Positions 1 through 7,408 of a stretch of DNA of 20,893 nt are shown in pieces. How positions within the stretch are numbered: position 1 is the first letter of the stretch; every line of letters starts with the position of its first letter. The position numbers and the translations under genes are program-made. Under the pieces are notes generated by a model that was not told where the DNA came from, searched no databases, and saw nothing but the letters and a program-made list of their open reading frames with translations. The stretch spans positions 1 through 20,893 of the forward strand of contig JADYZS010000316.1 in assembly GCA_020853075.1 (NCBI GenBank), read 5' to 3'. The stretch comes from Anaerolineae bacterium. GTDB taxonomy: Bacteria; Chloroflexota; Anaerolineae; JADYZS01.

Positions 1-26
1 CGGCTGTAATACAAAAAAAACGCTTT

Positions 27-70
27 GCGGGTTTTCCGACCCGCTGGCCGTCGGTTTCTAACTGATGGCC
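27..70 (+). promoter_or_regulatory. Tandem hairpins in the leader of the Tad operon
   Basis: Two adjacent inverted repeats lie upstream of the first pilus gene. The first pairs GCGGGT (27-32) with ACCCGC (39-44). The second pairs 46-54 with 62-70 as a 9-bp stem with two G-U pairs and a 7-nt loop. Neither is followed directly by a T-run, so neither looks like a + strand intrinsic terminator. An A-tract lies at 13-20 and a TGTAAT hexamer at 5-10, but a -35 box would fall near or beyond the window edge, so I cannot call a promoter. I compared the leader with the c-di-GMP (GEMM) riboswitch consensus from memory and did not see its conserved core. The structure may be an untranslated-leader element. 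No gene is visible in 1-127. Confidence 0.35.
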
Positions 71-127
71 GTAGAACGCAACAAGGGGGCACAGCAGTGA
101 ACGTGCGGCGAGGGATTCGGAGGAATC

Positions 128-991
128 ATGCTACGTAAAATCATTCGCCAGGCGCATGGTCAGGACCTGGTCATCTTCGCCATAGCCCTACCAGCCCTGA
201 TCGCCATGCTGGCCCTGGGGGTGGACGGCGGTTACGCCTACGCCCAGCGGCGCCGTATGCAAACGGCAGCCGACGCTGCGGCCCTGGCCGGGGCACGTAT
301 GATCGGTATGGGTGGAGGATCGGGGCAGGTAGGCACCGCCGTAACCCAATACGCGACCAATAATGGAGCCGCGAGTGCTTCCTGGCAGTATATCAGCGGC
401 GGCAACGGCGTTCGCGTGACCGCCCAGAGGACGTTCAACACCTTCTTCGCCGGGTTCATCGGGCGCCCCACGATGACGGCCTCGGCGACAGCAGACGCAA
501 CGCTGGATTATCTCTCGGCTGCCGGCAACCTTCTCCCCATCGCGGTGCATGAGGAGGATTTTGTCCTCGGACAGGAGTACACATTGTGGGACGACAATCA
601 CGAAGCCCCTGGCGCATTCGGTTGGATAGACTGGACACCACCGAGCGGAGGCAATTCGGAGTTAGCCGACGCGATCCTTAACCCCTCCATGAGCGGCTGG
701 CGGCAGATTGGCGAGTGGCTGAATACCCAGACCGGTGTCTCCGGTAGTTCAGCAGTGAGGGATGCGCTGGACTATTGGCTGGACAAGCACGTGACCGTCC
801 CAATCTACGACGTTATCACTGGCACAGGCAACAATACGCAGTATCATTTGATCGGTTTTGCGGAGTTTGTGCTGACATCCTACGATTTCCAGGGTTCAGA
901 TAAAAGTGTCACCGGGTATTTCGTGCAGTGGGTAGAGAACGGACCCGGCGGTGGCACAACAGGTGTGCGTACCATTCGCCTTACTAATTAG
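128..991 (+). CDS. TadE/TadG-like pseudopilin, copy 1
   Basis: This 287-residue protein belongs to the TadE/TadG-like minor pseudopilin group of Tad/Flp pilus systems. Its N-terminus carries the family hallmark: a short basic head, one hydrophobic segment (about residues 13-35), then AYAQRRRMQTAADAAALAGA, the typical TadG-like helix entering the extracytoplasmic side. The remainder (about 60-287) is predicted to be a secreted domain; I recognise no enzyme motif in it. The ATG follows GGAGGAA (119-125). The next gene is a full-length paralog, and both proteins end in R-T-[IM]-R-L-T-N. In characterised Tad systems these proteins help initiate or anchor the pilus. The protein is longer than typical TadE, so the TadG-like label fits better. 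The family call is firm; the exact role is inferred. Confidence 0.88.
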   Translation: MLRKIIRQAHGQDLVIFAIALPALIAMLALGVDGGYAYAQRRRMQTAADAAALAGARMIGMGGGSGQVGTAVTQYATNNGAASASWQYISGGNGVRVTAQRTFNTFFAGFIGRPTMTASATADATLDYLSAAGNLLPIAVHEEDFVLGQEYTLWDDNHEAPGAFGWIDWTPPSGGNSELADAILNPSMSGWRQIGEWLNTQTGVSGSSAVRDALDYWLDKHVTVPIYDVITGTGNNTQYHLIGFAEFVLTSYDFQGSDKSVTGYFVQWVENGPGGGTTGVRTIRLTN

Positions 992-1049
992 CGGATTCGT
1001 GGTGACCCATCAGTCTGGGACGTGCGGCAGGGAGGTTAGGAGGAGTTAG

Positions 1050-1916
1050 ATGCTACGCAAGATAACGCGCCGAGAACACGGTCAGGACCTGGTGATCTTT
1101 GCTCTGGCGTTGCCGGTGCTGCTGGCCATGCTGGCGCTGGTGGTGGACGGTGGTTTCGCTTATGCCCAGAGGCGGCGGATGCAGACGGCAGCCGACGCCG
1201 CGGCCTTGGCCGGCGGACGCGTGATCGGGCTCGCCCAGGGATCGGCCCAGGTAGCAGCAGCCGTGAACCAATACGCATTCAACAACAGTGCAGCCAGCGC
1301 TTCCTGGCAGTACATCAATGGCGGCAACGGCATCCGCGTGAATACGCAGCGGACCTTCAACACCTTCTTCGCAGGGCTGGCGGGCGTGCCGACGATGACC
1401 GCCGCGGCCACCGCCGATGTGAGCCTGAGTTATCTCTGCGAGACCGGGAACTTGCTGCCCATCATCGTGTATGACTGGGATTTCGAATATGGGCAAGAGT
1501 ACGAAATCTGGGATACTGCTGTGGACGCCCCTGGTTCCTTCGGCTGGGTGGACTGGCACAATTCCGGCGGTGGTAACGACGAACTAACGCTGGACATCCT
1601 TGATCCGAGTCGCAGCGGGACGGTCCGGGTCGGCGACGACGTGACCAGCCGCACCGGCATCGGCCAAAGCGACCAGGTCATGGCCGCTCTTGAGTCATGG
1701 ATAGATAGGGAAGTGTTGATACCGTTGTGGGATACCGTAGGGCTTCAGGGCACCAATACGGTGTATAACATCAGTGCCTTCGCTGTATTCTATATGACCG
1801 ATGCTCGGAAGCAGGGTAATGACAAGGTCGTTACTGGCAGATTCGTGCGCAAAGTGTTCTTGAACGCACCGGGCGGTTGCACACATGGGGCCAGAACGAT
1901 GCGTCTGACAAACTAA
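1050..1916 (+). CDS. TadE/TadG-like pseudopilin, copy 2 (tandem paralog)
   Basis: This 288-residue protein is a paralog of the preceding gene along its full length. The first roughly 130 residues are nearly the same, including the hydrophobic segment (about 13-35), the AYAQRRRMQTAADAAALAG helix and a shared RTFNTFFAG stretch. The middle (about 140-250) diverges strongly, and the extreme C-terminus RTMRLTN is conserved again. The secreted part contains two cysteines not present in copy 1 (about positions 130 and 277). The ATG follows AGGAGGAG (1038-1045), and the short leader also resembles that of copy 1, with a shared ACGTGCGGC string at about 101-109 and 1020-1028. This indicates a tandem duplication that included the ribosome-binding region. 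The pair may form a heteromeric pseudopilin tip or anchor. Confidence 0.88.
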   Translation: MLRKITRREHGQDLVIFALALPVLLAMLALVVDGGFAYAQRRRMQTAADAAALAGGRVIGLAQGSAQVAAAVNQYAFNNSAASASWQYINGGNGIRVNTQRTFNTFFAGLAGVPTMTAAATADVSLSYLCETGNLLPIIVYDWDFEYGQEYEIWDTAVDAPGSFGWVDWHNSGGGNDELTLDILDPSRSGTVRVGDDVTSRTGIGQSDQVMAALESWIDREVLIPLWDTVGLQGTNTVYNISAFAVFYMTDARKQGNDKVVTGRFVRKVFLNAPGGCTHGARTMRLTN

Positions 1917-1939
1917 AAAGCAAAAGACGGGGGGCAGAA

Positions 1940-2536
1940 GTGTTGGCGAAGAAACGGGGGCGCGAGTTCCTGCTTGATCTCGCGGTGGGCGTAACCTGGG
2001 GCGTATACGCTGCGGGCTATCTGGCTCGTGCTTTGGCCCAGCGGCAACTGGTGGACATCGGGCTTCTAGTTTTCTATACTCTGGTCGGCATTGCTTTCTT
2101 ACGGCGAGCGCCCGCACGTGCGAGTGGTCCCTGGTGGGAGACCGTGCTGGCGCTCGTCAGCGTTTTTCTACCTATCGTTGTGCTGCGGCCCGCGCAGGAC
2201 GGCTTGCCCTCTCTCGGCGGCGCGGTGCAGATGGTGGCATTGGCAGGCATCATCGCGGCACTGCTGTCGTTGGGCCGGAGTTTTGCCATCGCGCCCAGCG
2301 ACCGGGGCCTGGTGACGCGAGGGCTCTACCGCTGGGTTCGCCACCCGCTCTACGCGACCCAGTTGTGCTTCTACATCGGCTATCTCATTGCCAACCCCTC
2401 CTGGCGGAATCTGGTAGGCTTGCTGGCCGAATTGGCTCTGCAGGTCGTGCGGATTCGCTGGGAGGAGGGCCTATTGGCAGGCTATGCCGCCTACGCCGCA
2501 AAGGTGCGTTGGCGGCTGGTCCCGTTCATCTGGTGA
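1940..2536 (+). CDS. Isoprenylcysteine-methyltransferase-like (ICMT/PEMT family) membrane protein
   Basis: This is a multi-span integral membrane protein of about 198 residues. Its C-terminal half carries the ICMT/PEMT-type methyltransferase signature: LGRSFAIAP, then RGLYRWVRHPLY (about 127-138), and a final EEGLLAGYAAYAAKV element before the end. In characterised members these elements bind S-adenosylmethionine at the membrane face. Four or five hydrophobic stretches are visible. I prefer the GTG at 1940, just after a G-rich GGGGGGCA stretch. An in-frame ATG at 1877 would overlap the preceding gene by 40 bp, with no good ribosome site. It lies inside the pilus operon, 30 bp before cpaB, where such a protein is not a standard Tad component. 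The substrate is unknown; methylation of a pilin or a quinone/lipid-like molecule is speculation. Confidence 0.75.
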   Translation: MLAKKRGREFLLDLAVGVTWGVYAAGYLARALAQRQLVDIGLLVFYTLVGIAFLRRAPARASGPWWETVLALVSVFLPIVVLRPAQDGLPSLGGAVQMVALAGIIAALLSLGRSFAIAPSDRGLVTRGLYRWVRHPLYATQLCFYIGYLIANPSWRNLVGLLAELALQVVRIRWEEGLLAGYAAYAAKVRWRLVPFIW

Positions 2537-2566
2537 GCAAACCGCAGGTCAAAGGAGTGTACAAAC

Positions 2567-3400
2567 ATGAAACGCAAAGGTGCCATTTGGTTAGCAGTAG
2601 GCCTGGTCCTGGCCGTCATGGCAGGTCTGGCAACCTTCCGTATCCTCACACAGGTCACCGCAGAGCGCGAAACGGGCGCCGTGGAGACCACGACGAGCAG
2701 TGTCGTCGTCGCCCTGGTTGACATGGAGCCGCGGACGATCTTGACCGACACCACGTTAGCCTTGCGCCAGGTTCCAATAGAAATGGTGCCTGTGGGCGCG
2801 GTGACGAACCTGGACGAGGCGCGCGGCAAGCTGACGCTTGATGAAGTCAGCGCCGGAGAGATCATTCTCAGCCGACGCCTGGCCGACCCCAGTAACACGA
2901 GCGCAAATATCGCCTTTACCATGCCGGAAGACAAGGTTGCCATTGCCCTACCCGGCGGCGACAGGCTCACCAGGTCTGGGGTGCTGAAGGAAGGAGATAG
3001 GGTAGATCTTCTCTTCTCGCTGAGTGCGTCCTCTTCCAGCGGTGGGAAGGCAGATACCCTGGTCACTCTATCGGCCATCCAGAACCTGACGATCACAGCC
3101 ATCGTCCTTCCCAACGTGCTGGCCGAAGCATCCGGCTCAACCCTGGGGAAAGTGCCGGGGAGCAGCGGGGCCACAGGCGACATAGACCCCATCCTCCTCG
3201 TCGCGGTGGACCCGCAGGATGCCCTGGTGCTCAAATATCTGGTGGATGCCGGGGCGGTGCTGGACGTGGCCTTGCGCGCCAATACGAACGAACAAATTCG
3301 TGCCGTAGAATCGGTCACGATTGAGTACATGGCGGATCGCTATCAGTTCGTCATCCCGAAGGAAAACACGCAACCACTCAAGCCATCGGGGAAAGAATGA
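2567..3400 (+). CDS. cpaB: Flp pilus assembly protein CpaB (RcpC)
   Basis: This 277-residue protein is anchored by one N-terminal transmembrane segment (about residues 6-27). A SAF domain follows (about 45-105, from VVVALVDMEP to IILSRRLA), then the CpaB/RcpC domain (about 112-240, with IAFTMPEDKVAIALP and KEGDRVDLLF). In diderm Tad systems CpaB/RcpC works in the envelope with the secretin. No secretin gene is seen here, so in this organism it more likely contacts the pilus or the cell-wall layer. AAAGGAG (2551-2557) sits 9 nt before the ATG. Its stop overlaps the next start (ATGA), so translation is probably coupled to the CpaE-like gene. Length and domain order are typical. Confidence 0.92.
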   Translation: MKRKGAIWLAVGLVLAVMAGLATFRILTQVTAERETGAVETTTSSVVVALVDMEPRTILTDTTLALRQVPIEMVPVGAVTNLDEARGKLTLDEVSAGEIILSRRLADPSNTSANIAFTMPEDKVAIALPGGDRLTRSGVLKEGDRVDLLFSLSASSSSGGKADTLVTLSAIQNLTITAIVLPNVLAEASGSTLGKVPGSSGATGDIDPILLVAVDPQDALVLKYLVDAGAVLDVALRANTNEQIRAVESVTIEYMADRYQFVIPKENTQPLKPSGKE

Positions 3401-4701
3401 TGGTCACTTCTAACCAGCACGCAACGTCTAATGGTCGGCGGAACAAGGCCATGAGTGGCGCGCTGCGTCTCCTCGTCGTAGCGGGCGATGATGCCGCGCG
3501 GCGCATCGGCGAAAGTATAGCGACCAGACGTGACGTGCAGATTGTGGGTAAGGCCACCGATACCGAAAGCGCACTTTTGCAGGCGAGTGCGTTAGAGCCG
3601 GACGTCTTCTTGGTAGATGATACGCTGCCTCTGGATGGGCCGCTGCCTGTCATACAGCAGATCGTCACGCGGAATCCCCACGCGACCATCGTGGTTATCG
3701 CCTCGCCCACAACGCTGGAATACGTACGCCAGGCGATGCTGGCCGGCGCGCGCGGTTTCGTGATGCGCCCCTTCAGCGGTGATGTCCTGACACAGACGCT
3801 CTCACAGGCCTGTGAGGTAGAACGCAACAGGCGCGACTTGCTCGCGCGCCAGTCACCGGCAGACGTCCGGCTAACCGATCCCGGTCGGGTGGTCGCCCTC
3901 ACGTCGCTTAAGGGGGGCGTCGGGAACACCTTTGTCGCCGTGAACCTGGCGGTCACCCTCCAGCGACAATCCAACCGCCCGGTAGCATTGGTGGAAGGGC
4001 CGCCCGGGGGCGATATGGCGGTGTTGCTGAATCTGCGCCCCACCTATACGTTATCGGACCTGACACCGCAGATTGCCAATCTTGATGCCGAACTCCTGAC
4101 CGGGGCCTTGACAGCACACCAGTCGGGCCTGAAGGTGCTACCCTATCGCGTACCAGCCTTGCCGGCTCCACCGGCTCCGCCCGAAGCCCTGGTGACGGTG
4201 GTGCGGCATTTACAAGGCATCTTTGGCTTTGTGGTGCTTGATGCGACGCACCTGTGGGGAGAAGGTCTCACCATGCTTCTGGAGGTGGCCGACGCGGCCC
4301 TCATCATGGCTACACCGGAGATGCCCGCTTTGCGTCGTGCCGCGATCCTTTACGAGAACGCGCAGGCGATGGGATTTCCGCAGGGACGGCTGCGGCTGGT
4401 GGTGAATCGTGCGACCCAGGAGGGTGGGGTCTCGGCCAGGGACATTGCAAACCGGCTACGGATTCCTAACCCCATTTCCATCGCCGCCGACAGACCTGCG
4501 ACAACCTATGCGGTGAACCGAGGTATTCCTATCGTCTTGAGCAACGAACGGCACCCGGTATCTCGCGGCATCGCGGCCCTCGCGAAAGAGGTTCTGGCAC
4601 TTACGGCTCAGGCGAACGGCAACGAAGCCGCGACGGGTGGCCTGCCAGGACACTTCGGAGGGATGCCGCGCCAGCAGAATGTAGCCTCTGTACGAATGTG
4701 A
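3397..4701 (+). CDS. cpaE: CpaE-like receiver plus degenerate MinD/ParA-type ATPase
   Basis: The N-terminus (about residues 22-140) is a response-regulator-like receiver fold. It has an aspartate in the phospho-acceptor region (FLVDDTLPLDG) but MRPF where the conserved Lys-Pro is expected. A P-loop ATPase domain of the MinD/CpaE type follows (about 163-400). Its deviant Walker A reads KGGVGNT (172-178): the signature first lysine is kept, but the second lysine is asparagine. The usual acidic LID-D region reads LVEGPPGGD (198-206). Loss of the second lysine is common in CpaE proteins, so this fits a regulatory or localisation role rather than a normal ATPase cycle. The start overlaps the cpaB stop by 4 bp; an ATG at 3400 or 3451 is also possible. 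CpaE targets Tad machinery in Caulobacter. Confidence 0.88.
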   Translation: MMVTSNQHATSNGRRNKAMSGALRLLVVAGDDAARRIGESIATRRDVQIVGKATDTESALLQASALEPDVFLVDDTLPLDGPLPVIQQIVTRNPHATIVVIASPTTLEYVRQAMLAGARGFVMRPFSGDVLTQTLSQACEVERNRRDLLARQSPADVRLTDPGRVVALTSLKGGVGNTFVAVNLAVTLQRQSNRPVALVEGPPGGDMAVLLNLRPTYTLSDLTPQIANLDAELLTGALTAHQSGLKVLPYRVPALPAPPAPPEALVTVVRHLQGIFGFVVLDATHLWGEGLTMLLEVADAALIMATPEMPALRRAAILYENAQAMGFPQGRLRLVVNRATQEGGVSARDIANRLRIPNPISIAADRPATTYAVNRGIPIVLSNERHPVSRGIAALAKEVLALTAQANGNEAATGGLPGHFGGMPRQQNVASVRM

Positions 4702-4723
4702 GAGAACGAGAGGTGACGGAGAA

Positions 4724-5680
4724 ATGGCAACCTTTCAGTCGCTATTCATTGCTCTGACGGCGTTTGGCGCCTTGCTTGCCTTCTTTGTTGCCATGTACTT
4801 CCTGGTAGGGCCCGACCCAGAACTGGAGGAACGTTGGGCCCTCAGCGTGCGTGCCACACGCACCCAGGGAGCAGGCGGTAGCAGAGGGCCTTCGCCTTTG
4901 GCGGCCCAACTGAACACTCGCATCGGTCGCATGGGGTTCGCCGGACGAATGCAGGTTGACCTGGCGCGTGCCAATCTGCCGATGACCGTGCCTGAGTATG
5001 TGTTGGTTACCGCCGGTGTCGTAGTCGGTGGTTTCATTATCGGCGGCATCTTCACTCGCCAGTTTGTCGGCGCCCTGATAATAGGAGCGCTCGCTTACTT
5101 CCTTCCGGGTATGTACGTGAAGCGACGCCAGGCACAGCGGCTGAAGATGTTTCAAGCGCAACTGGCCGACGTACTCAGCCTCCTGGTCAGTTCCCTGCGG
5201 GCAGGATATGGTCTGATCCACGCAATGGGACTGGTTGTACAAGAGATGCCCGCGCCCTCATCGGAGGAATTCGGGCGCGTGGTGCGCGAGGTCGGCCTGG
5301 GCTTCTCCTTGAAGGATGCCCTGTCGCACCTGGTACGCCGGGTAGATAGCGACGACCTAGAACTGATGGTCACGGCCATCAACATCCAACACGAGGTGGG
5401 CGGCAACCTGGCAGAGATCCTGGAGACGATCAGCGCCACCATCCGCGAACGGGTGCGCATCAAAGGCGAGATCGCAGTCATGACGTCATCGCAACGCCTG
5501 ACCAGTTACCTTCTCGTGGGGCTCCCGCTGTTCATCGGCGTCGCGATCATGTTTATCAACCCCAGCTACATGATGGGCATGTTCCAGCCTGGCTGGCCGC
5601 TGTTGATCCCGATCACCGCGGGTGTTATGATGGTCTTCGGCTTCATATTAACCCGCAAGGTGATCCAGTTTGACTATTGA
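4724..5680 (+). CDS. tadB: Tad pilus inner-membrane platform protein TadB
   Basis: This 318-residue protein is the first of two type II secretion F-like platform proteins. It has an N-terminal membrane segment (about 5-28), a hydrophobic pair (about 92-127), a cytoplasmic T2SSF helical domain (about 145-255) and two C-terminal spans (about 261-278 and 291-311). The DVLSLLVSSLRAGYGLIHAM and GGNLAEILETISATIRER stretches are characteristic of TadB. It should form the membrane platform with TadC, on which the TadA/CpaF ATPase acts. It starts 22 bp after the CpaE stop, with GAGAGGTGA and GGAG upstream of the ATG. It is followed at once by tadC, the standard tadB-tadC pairing. Confidence 0.93.
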   Translation: MATFQSLFIALTAFGALLAFFVAMYFLVGPDPELEERWALSVRATRTQGAGGSRGPSPLAAQLNTRIGRMGFAGRMQVDLARANLPMTVPEYVLVTAGVVVGGFIIGGIFTRQFVGALIIGALAYFLPGMYVKRRQAQRLKMFQAQLADVLSLLVSSLRAGYGLIHAMGLVVQEMPAPSSEEFGRVVREVGLGFSLKDALSHLVRRVDSDDLELMVTAINIQHEVGGNLAEILETISATIRERVRIKGEIAVMTSSQRLTSYLLVGLPLFIGVAIMFINPSYMMGMFQPGWPLLIPITAGVMMVFGFILTRKVIQFDY

Positions 5681-5690
5681 GAGGCTCTAT

Positions 5691-6611
5691 ATGGTATCCA
5701 ATCCTGCATGGATCAGCATCATCGTCAGTCTGTGCGTCATCTGCTTGTTTATCGCCTGGCAATTGCGTCGCGAGCCCGGCGCGGTGGAAGAGCGCATCCA
5801 GCAGTACGTGGAACAGGCCGTACCGCTGGAACAGATTGAACTGGAGCGGACCTTCGCCGACCGTCTGCTCAAGCCGCTGGCTCAGTCTCTCGTACGCGTT
5901 TTTGGCCGGCTCGCCCCGGTCGGCAATGCCCAGCGTCTCCGCCGCGACTTGATGCTGGCAGGGAACCCTGGCGGTCTCGCCATGATTGACTTCCTGGGCA
6001 TCAAGATTCTCACCGCCGGCGCCACTGGTGCGGTGGCTACCGTCATTCTGGCTTTTCGTATGCCCGCAGGCAACGCCCTTCTCTTCGGCATGGCCGGGGC
6101 TCTCTTGGGTCTGTATATGCCCAACTTCTGGCTCAAGCGACGCATCCGGGCGCGGCAGAAGGAAATATCACGGGCCCTACCCGACGCCCTGGATATGATG
6201 ACCATCGCCGTAGATGCGGGCCTAGGGTTTGACGCGGCTCTGCTGAAGGTGGGCGAGAAGTGGAACAACGCGCTCAGCCTGGAATTTGAGCGAGTGGTGG
6301 GTGAAATGCGCATGGGGATCAGCCGCCATGATGCTCTACGCCGCCTGGTAGAACGCACTGATGTCCCAGAGGTCGCGTCGTTCATCGCCGTCCTCGTCCA
6401 GGCCGACCGGCTCGGCGTCGGTATCAACAACGCGCTCCACGCGCAATCGGACCAGATGCGCATTCGTCGCCGCCAGTGGGCCGAGGAGCAGGCGCGCAAG
6501 GCCCCCATCAAGATGTTGATCCCCATGGTGATTTTCATCTTCCCTTCCATCTTCGCGGTGATCTTGGGTCCCGCCGTGCCTCGTTTCGTCGCCGCGTTCG
6601 CTGGCGGCTGA
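5691..6611 (+). CDS. tadC: Tad pilus inner-membrane platform protein TadC
   Basis: This is a second T2SSF-family platform protein of about 306 residues. It has an N-terminal span (about 5-23), a central hydrophobic pair (about 103-146), and a cytoplasmic T2SSF domain with SRALPDALDMMTIAVDAGLG (about 160-179) and QADRLGVGINNAL (about 237-249). A C-terminal span (about 275-293) sits in APIKMLIPMVIFIFPS, the usual TadC ending. The ATG at 5691 lies 10 bp after tadB with GAGAGG in front. A TTG at 5670 would overlap tadB by 11 bp and has AAGGTGATC upstream, so it cannot be excluded. TadC should pair with TadB as the platform driven by CpaF. Confidence 0.92.
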   Translation: MVSNPAWISIIVSLCVICLFIAWQLRREPGAVEERIQQYVEQAVPLEQIELERTFADRLLKPLAQSLVRVFGRLAPVGNAQRLRRDLMLAGNPGGLAMIDFLGIKILTAGATGAVATVILAFRMPAGNALLFGMAGALLGLYMPNFWLKRRIRARQKEISRALPDALDMMTIAVDAGLGFDAALLKVGEKWNNALSLEFERVVGEMRMGISRHDALRRLVERTDVPEVASFIAVLVQADRLGVGINNALHAQSDQMRIRRRQWAEEQARKAPIKMLIPMVIFIFPSIFAVILGPAVPRFVAAFAGG

Positions 6612-6667
6612 AAGAGGAGGGAGGGCGTGGTGTGGTCTCCTTGCGGAATGAGGAGGTAAAAAAGGAC

Positions 6668-7408
6668 ATGCGTAAGATCGTTATCGCTAATTCAAAGGGG
6701 GGGGTAGCCAAGACTACTACCTCTGTCAACCTCGGCGCGGGTCTCGCGCGCCGAGGTCACCCAACGCTCCTGATTGACCTGGATACGCAAGGGCACATCG
6801 CGCGCAGTCTTGGCATAGAGCCGCATGTCACCCTGGCGACAGTGGTGGAAGAAGAGATACCGCCCCAGGAAGCAATGATACAGGCGCGACCCAATCTCTA
6901 CATCTTGGCCGGAGGGCGCGAGTTGGCGGGAACCAAGCGGCTCATCGCGCGGCGCGATCTCGGCTCGGAGATGGCCCTCTACGAGGCCCTCGCCCCGCTG
7001 GACAGCCAGTTTGAATTCGTGTTGCTGGATACCGCACCGTCGTGGGACGTGCTCAACATCAATGCCCTCTTCTATGCAAACGAGATCCTGGTTCCGGTGA
7101 GCCTGGAAGTCCTCGCCCTACACGGTGTGGCCGACTTCATCGCCAGCGTCAAGGTAGTGCAACGGTACAATCCCAACGTCCAACTGCGCTACATCCTTCC
7201 CACTTTCCTTGACCTGCGTGTCGCCAAGTCAAATGAAATCCTGGAACAGTTGCAGGGCCACTTCAACGGCTTGGTTCTTCCGCCTATTCGCTACTCAGTT
7301 CGTCTATCGGAAGCGCCAGGGTTCGGGCAATCCATCTTTGAGTATGCACCAGGCTCCCGTGGTGCGTTGGACTACGAGGAGTTGGTAGAGAGGATAGAAA
7401 AGGGATGA
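6668..7408 (+). CDS. ParA/Soj-family ATPase within the Tad operon
   Basis: This 246-residue protein is an intact ParA-type deviant Walker ATPase. It has KGGVAKTTT (residues 10-18) with both lysines, LIDLDTQG (35-42) as the Walker A' region, VLLDTAPS (Walker B, D121), and a C-terminal RLSEAPGFGQSI typical of Soj/ParA. Proteins of this family dimerise with ATP, bind DNA or membrane, and position plasmids, chromosomes or protein machines when a partner stimulates hydrolysis. No parB gene is adjacent, so this is an orphan ParA. The ATG at 6668 gives the canonical N-terminus MRKIVIANSKGGVAK and follows AGGAGG (6651-6656); a GTG at 6632 is possible. The stop overlaps the next ATG (ATGA), coupling it to the TPR/propeller gene. 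Together with CpaE the locus holds two ATPases of this superfamily. Confidence 0.9.
   Translation: MRKIVIANSKGGVAKTTTSVNLGAGLARRGHPTLLIDLDTQGHIARSLGIEPHVTLATVVEEEIPPQEAMIQARPNLYILAGGRELAGTKRLIARRDLGSEMALYEALAPLDSQFEFVLLDTAPSWDVLNINALFYANEILVPVSLEVLALHGVADFIASVKVVQRYNPNVQLRYILPTFLDLRVAKSNEILEQLQGHFNGLVLPPIRYSVRLSEAPGFGQSIFEYAPGSRGALDYEELVERIEKG

Noticed and set aside
13..44. Minus-strand intrinsic terminator (hairpin then T8)
   Set aside because: The stem is only 6 bp, the T-run is 6 nt away, and no minus-strand gene ends here in the window.
1..127. c-di-GMP (GEMM) riboswitch before the pilus operon
   Set aside because: Expected from context, but the conserved core and receptor sequences are not recognisable on the + strand.
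1877..1939. Upstream ATG start for the ICMT-like gene
   Set aside because: It would overlap copy 2 of the pseudopilin by 40 bp with no ribosome site; the GTG at 1940 is preceded by a G-rich site.
2491..3330. Long minus-strand open frame opposite cpaB
   Set aside because: It is Ser/Arg/Thr-rich with no domain, lying antisense to a clear cpaB gene.
6476..6667. N-terminal extension of ParA into tadC
   Set aside because: The extra 64 residues are out-of-frame tadC sequence; the ATG at 6668 gives the canonical ParA N-terminus after AGGAGG.
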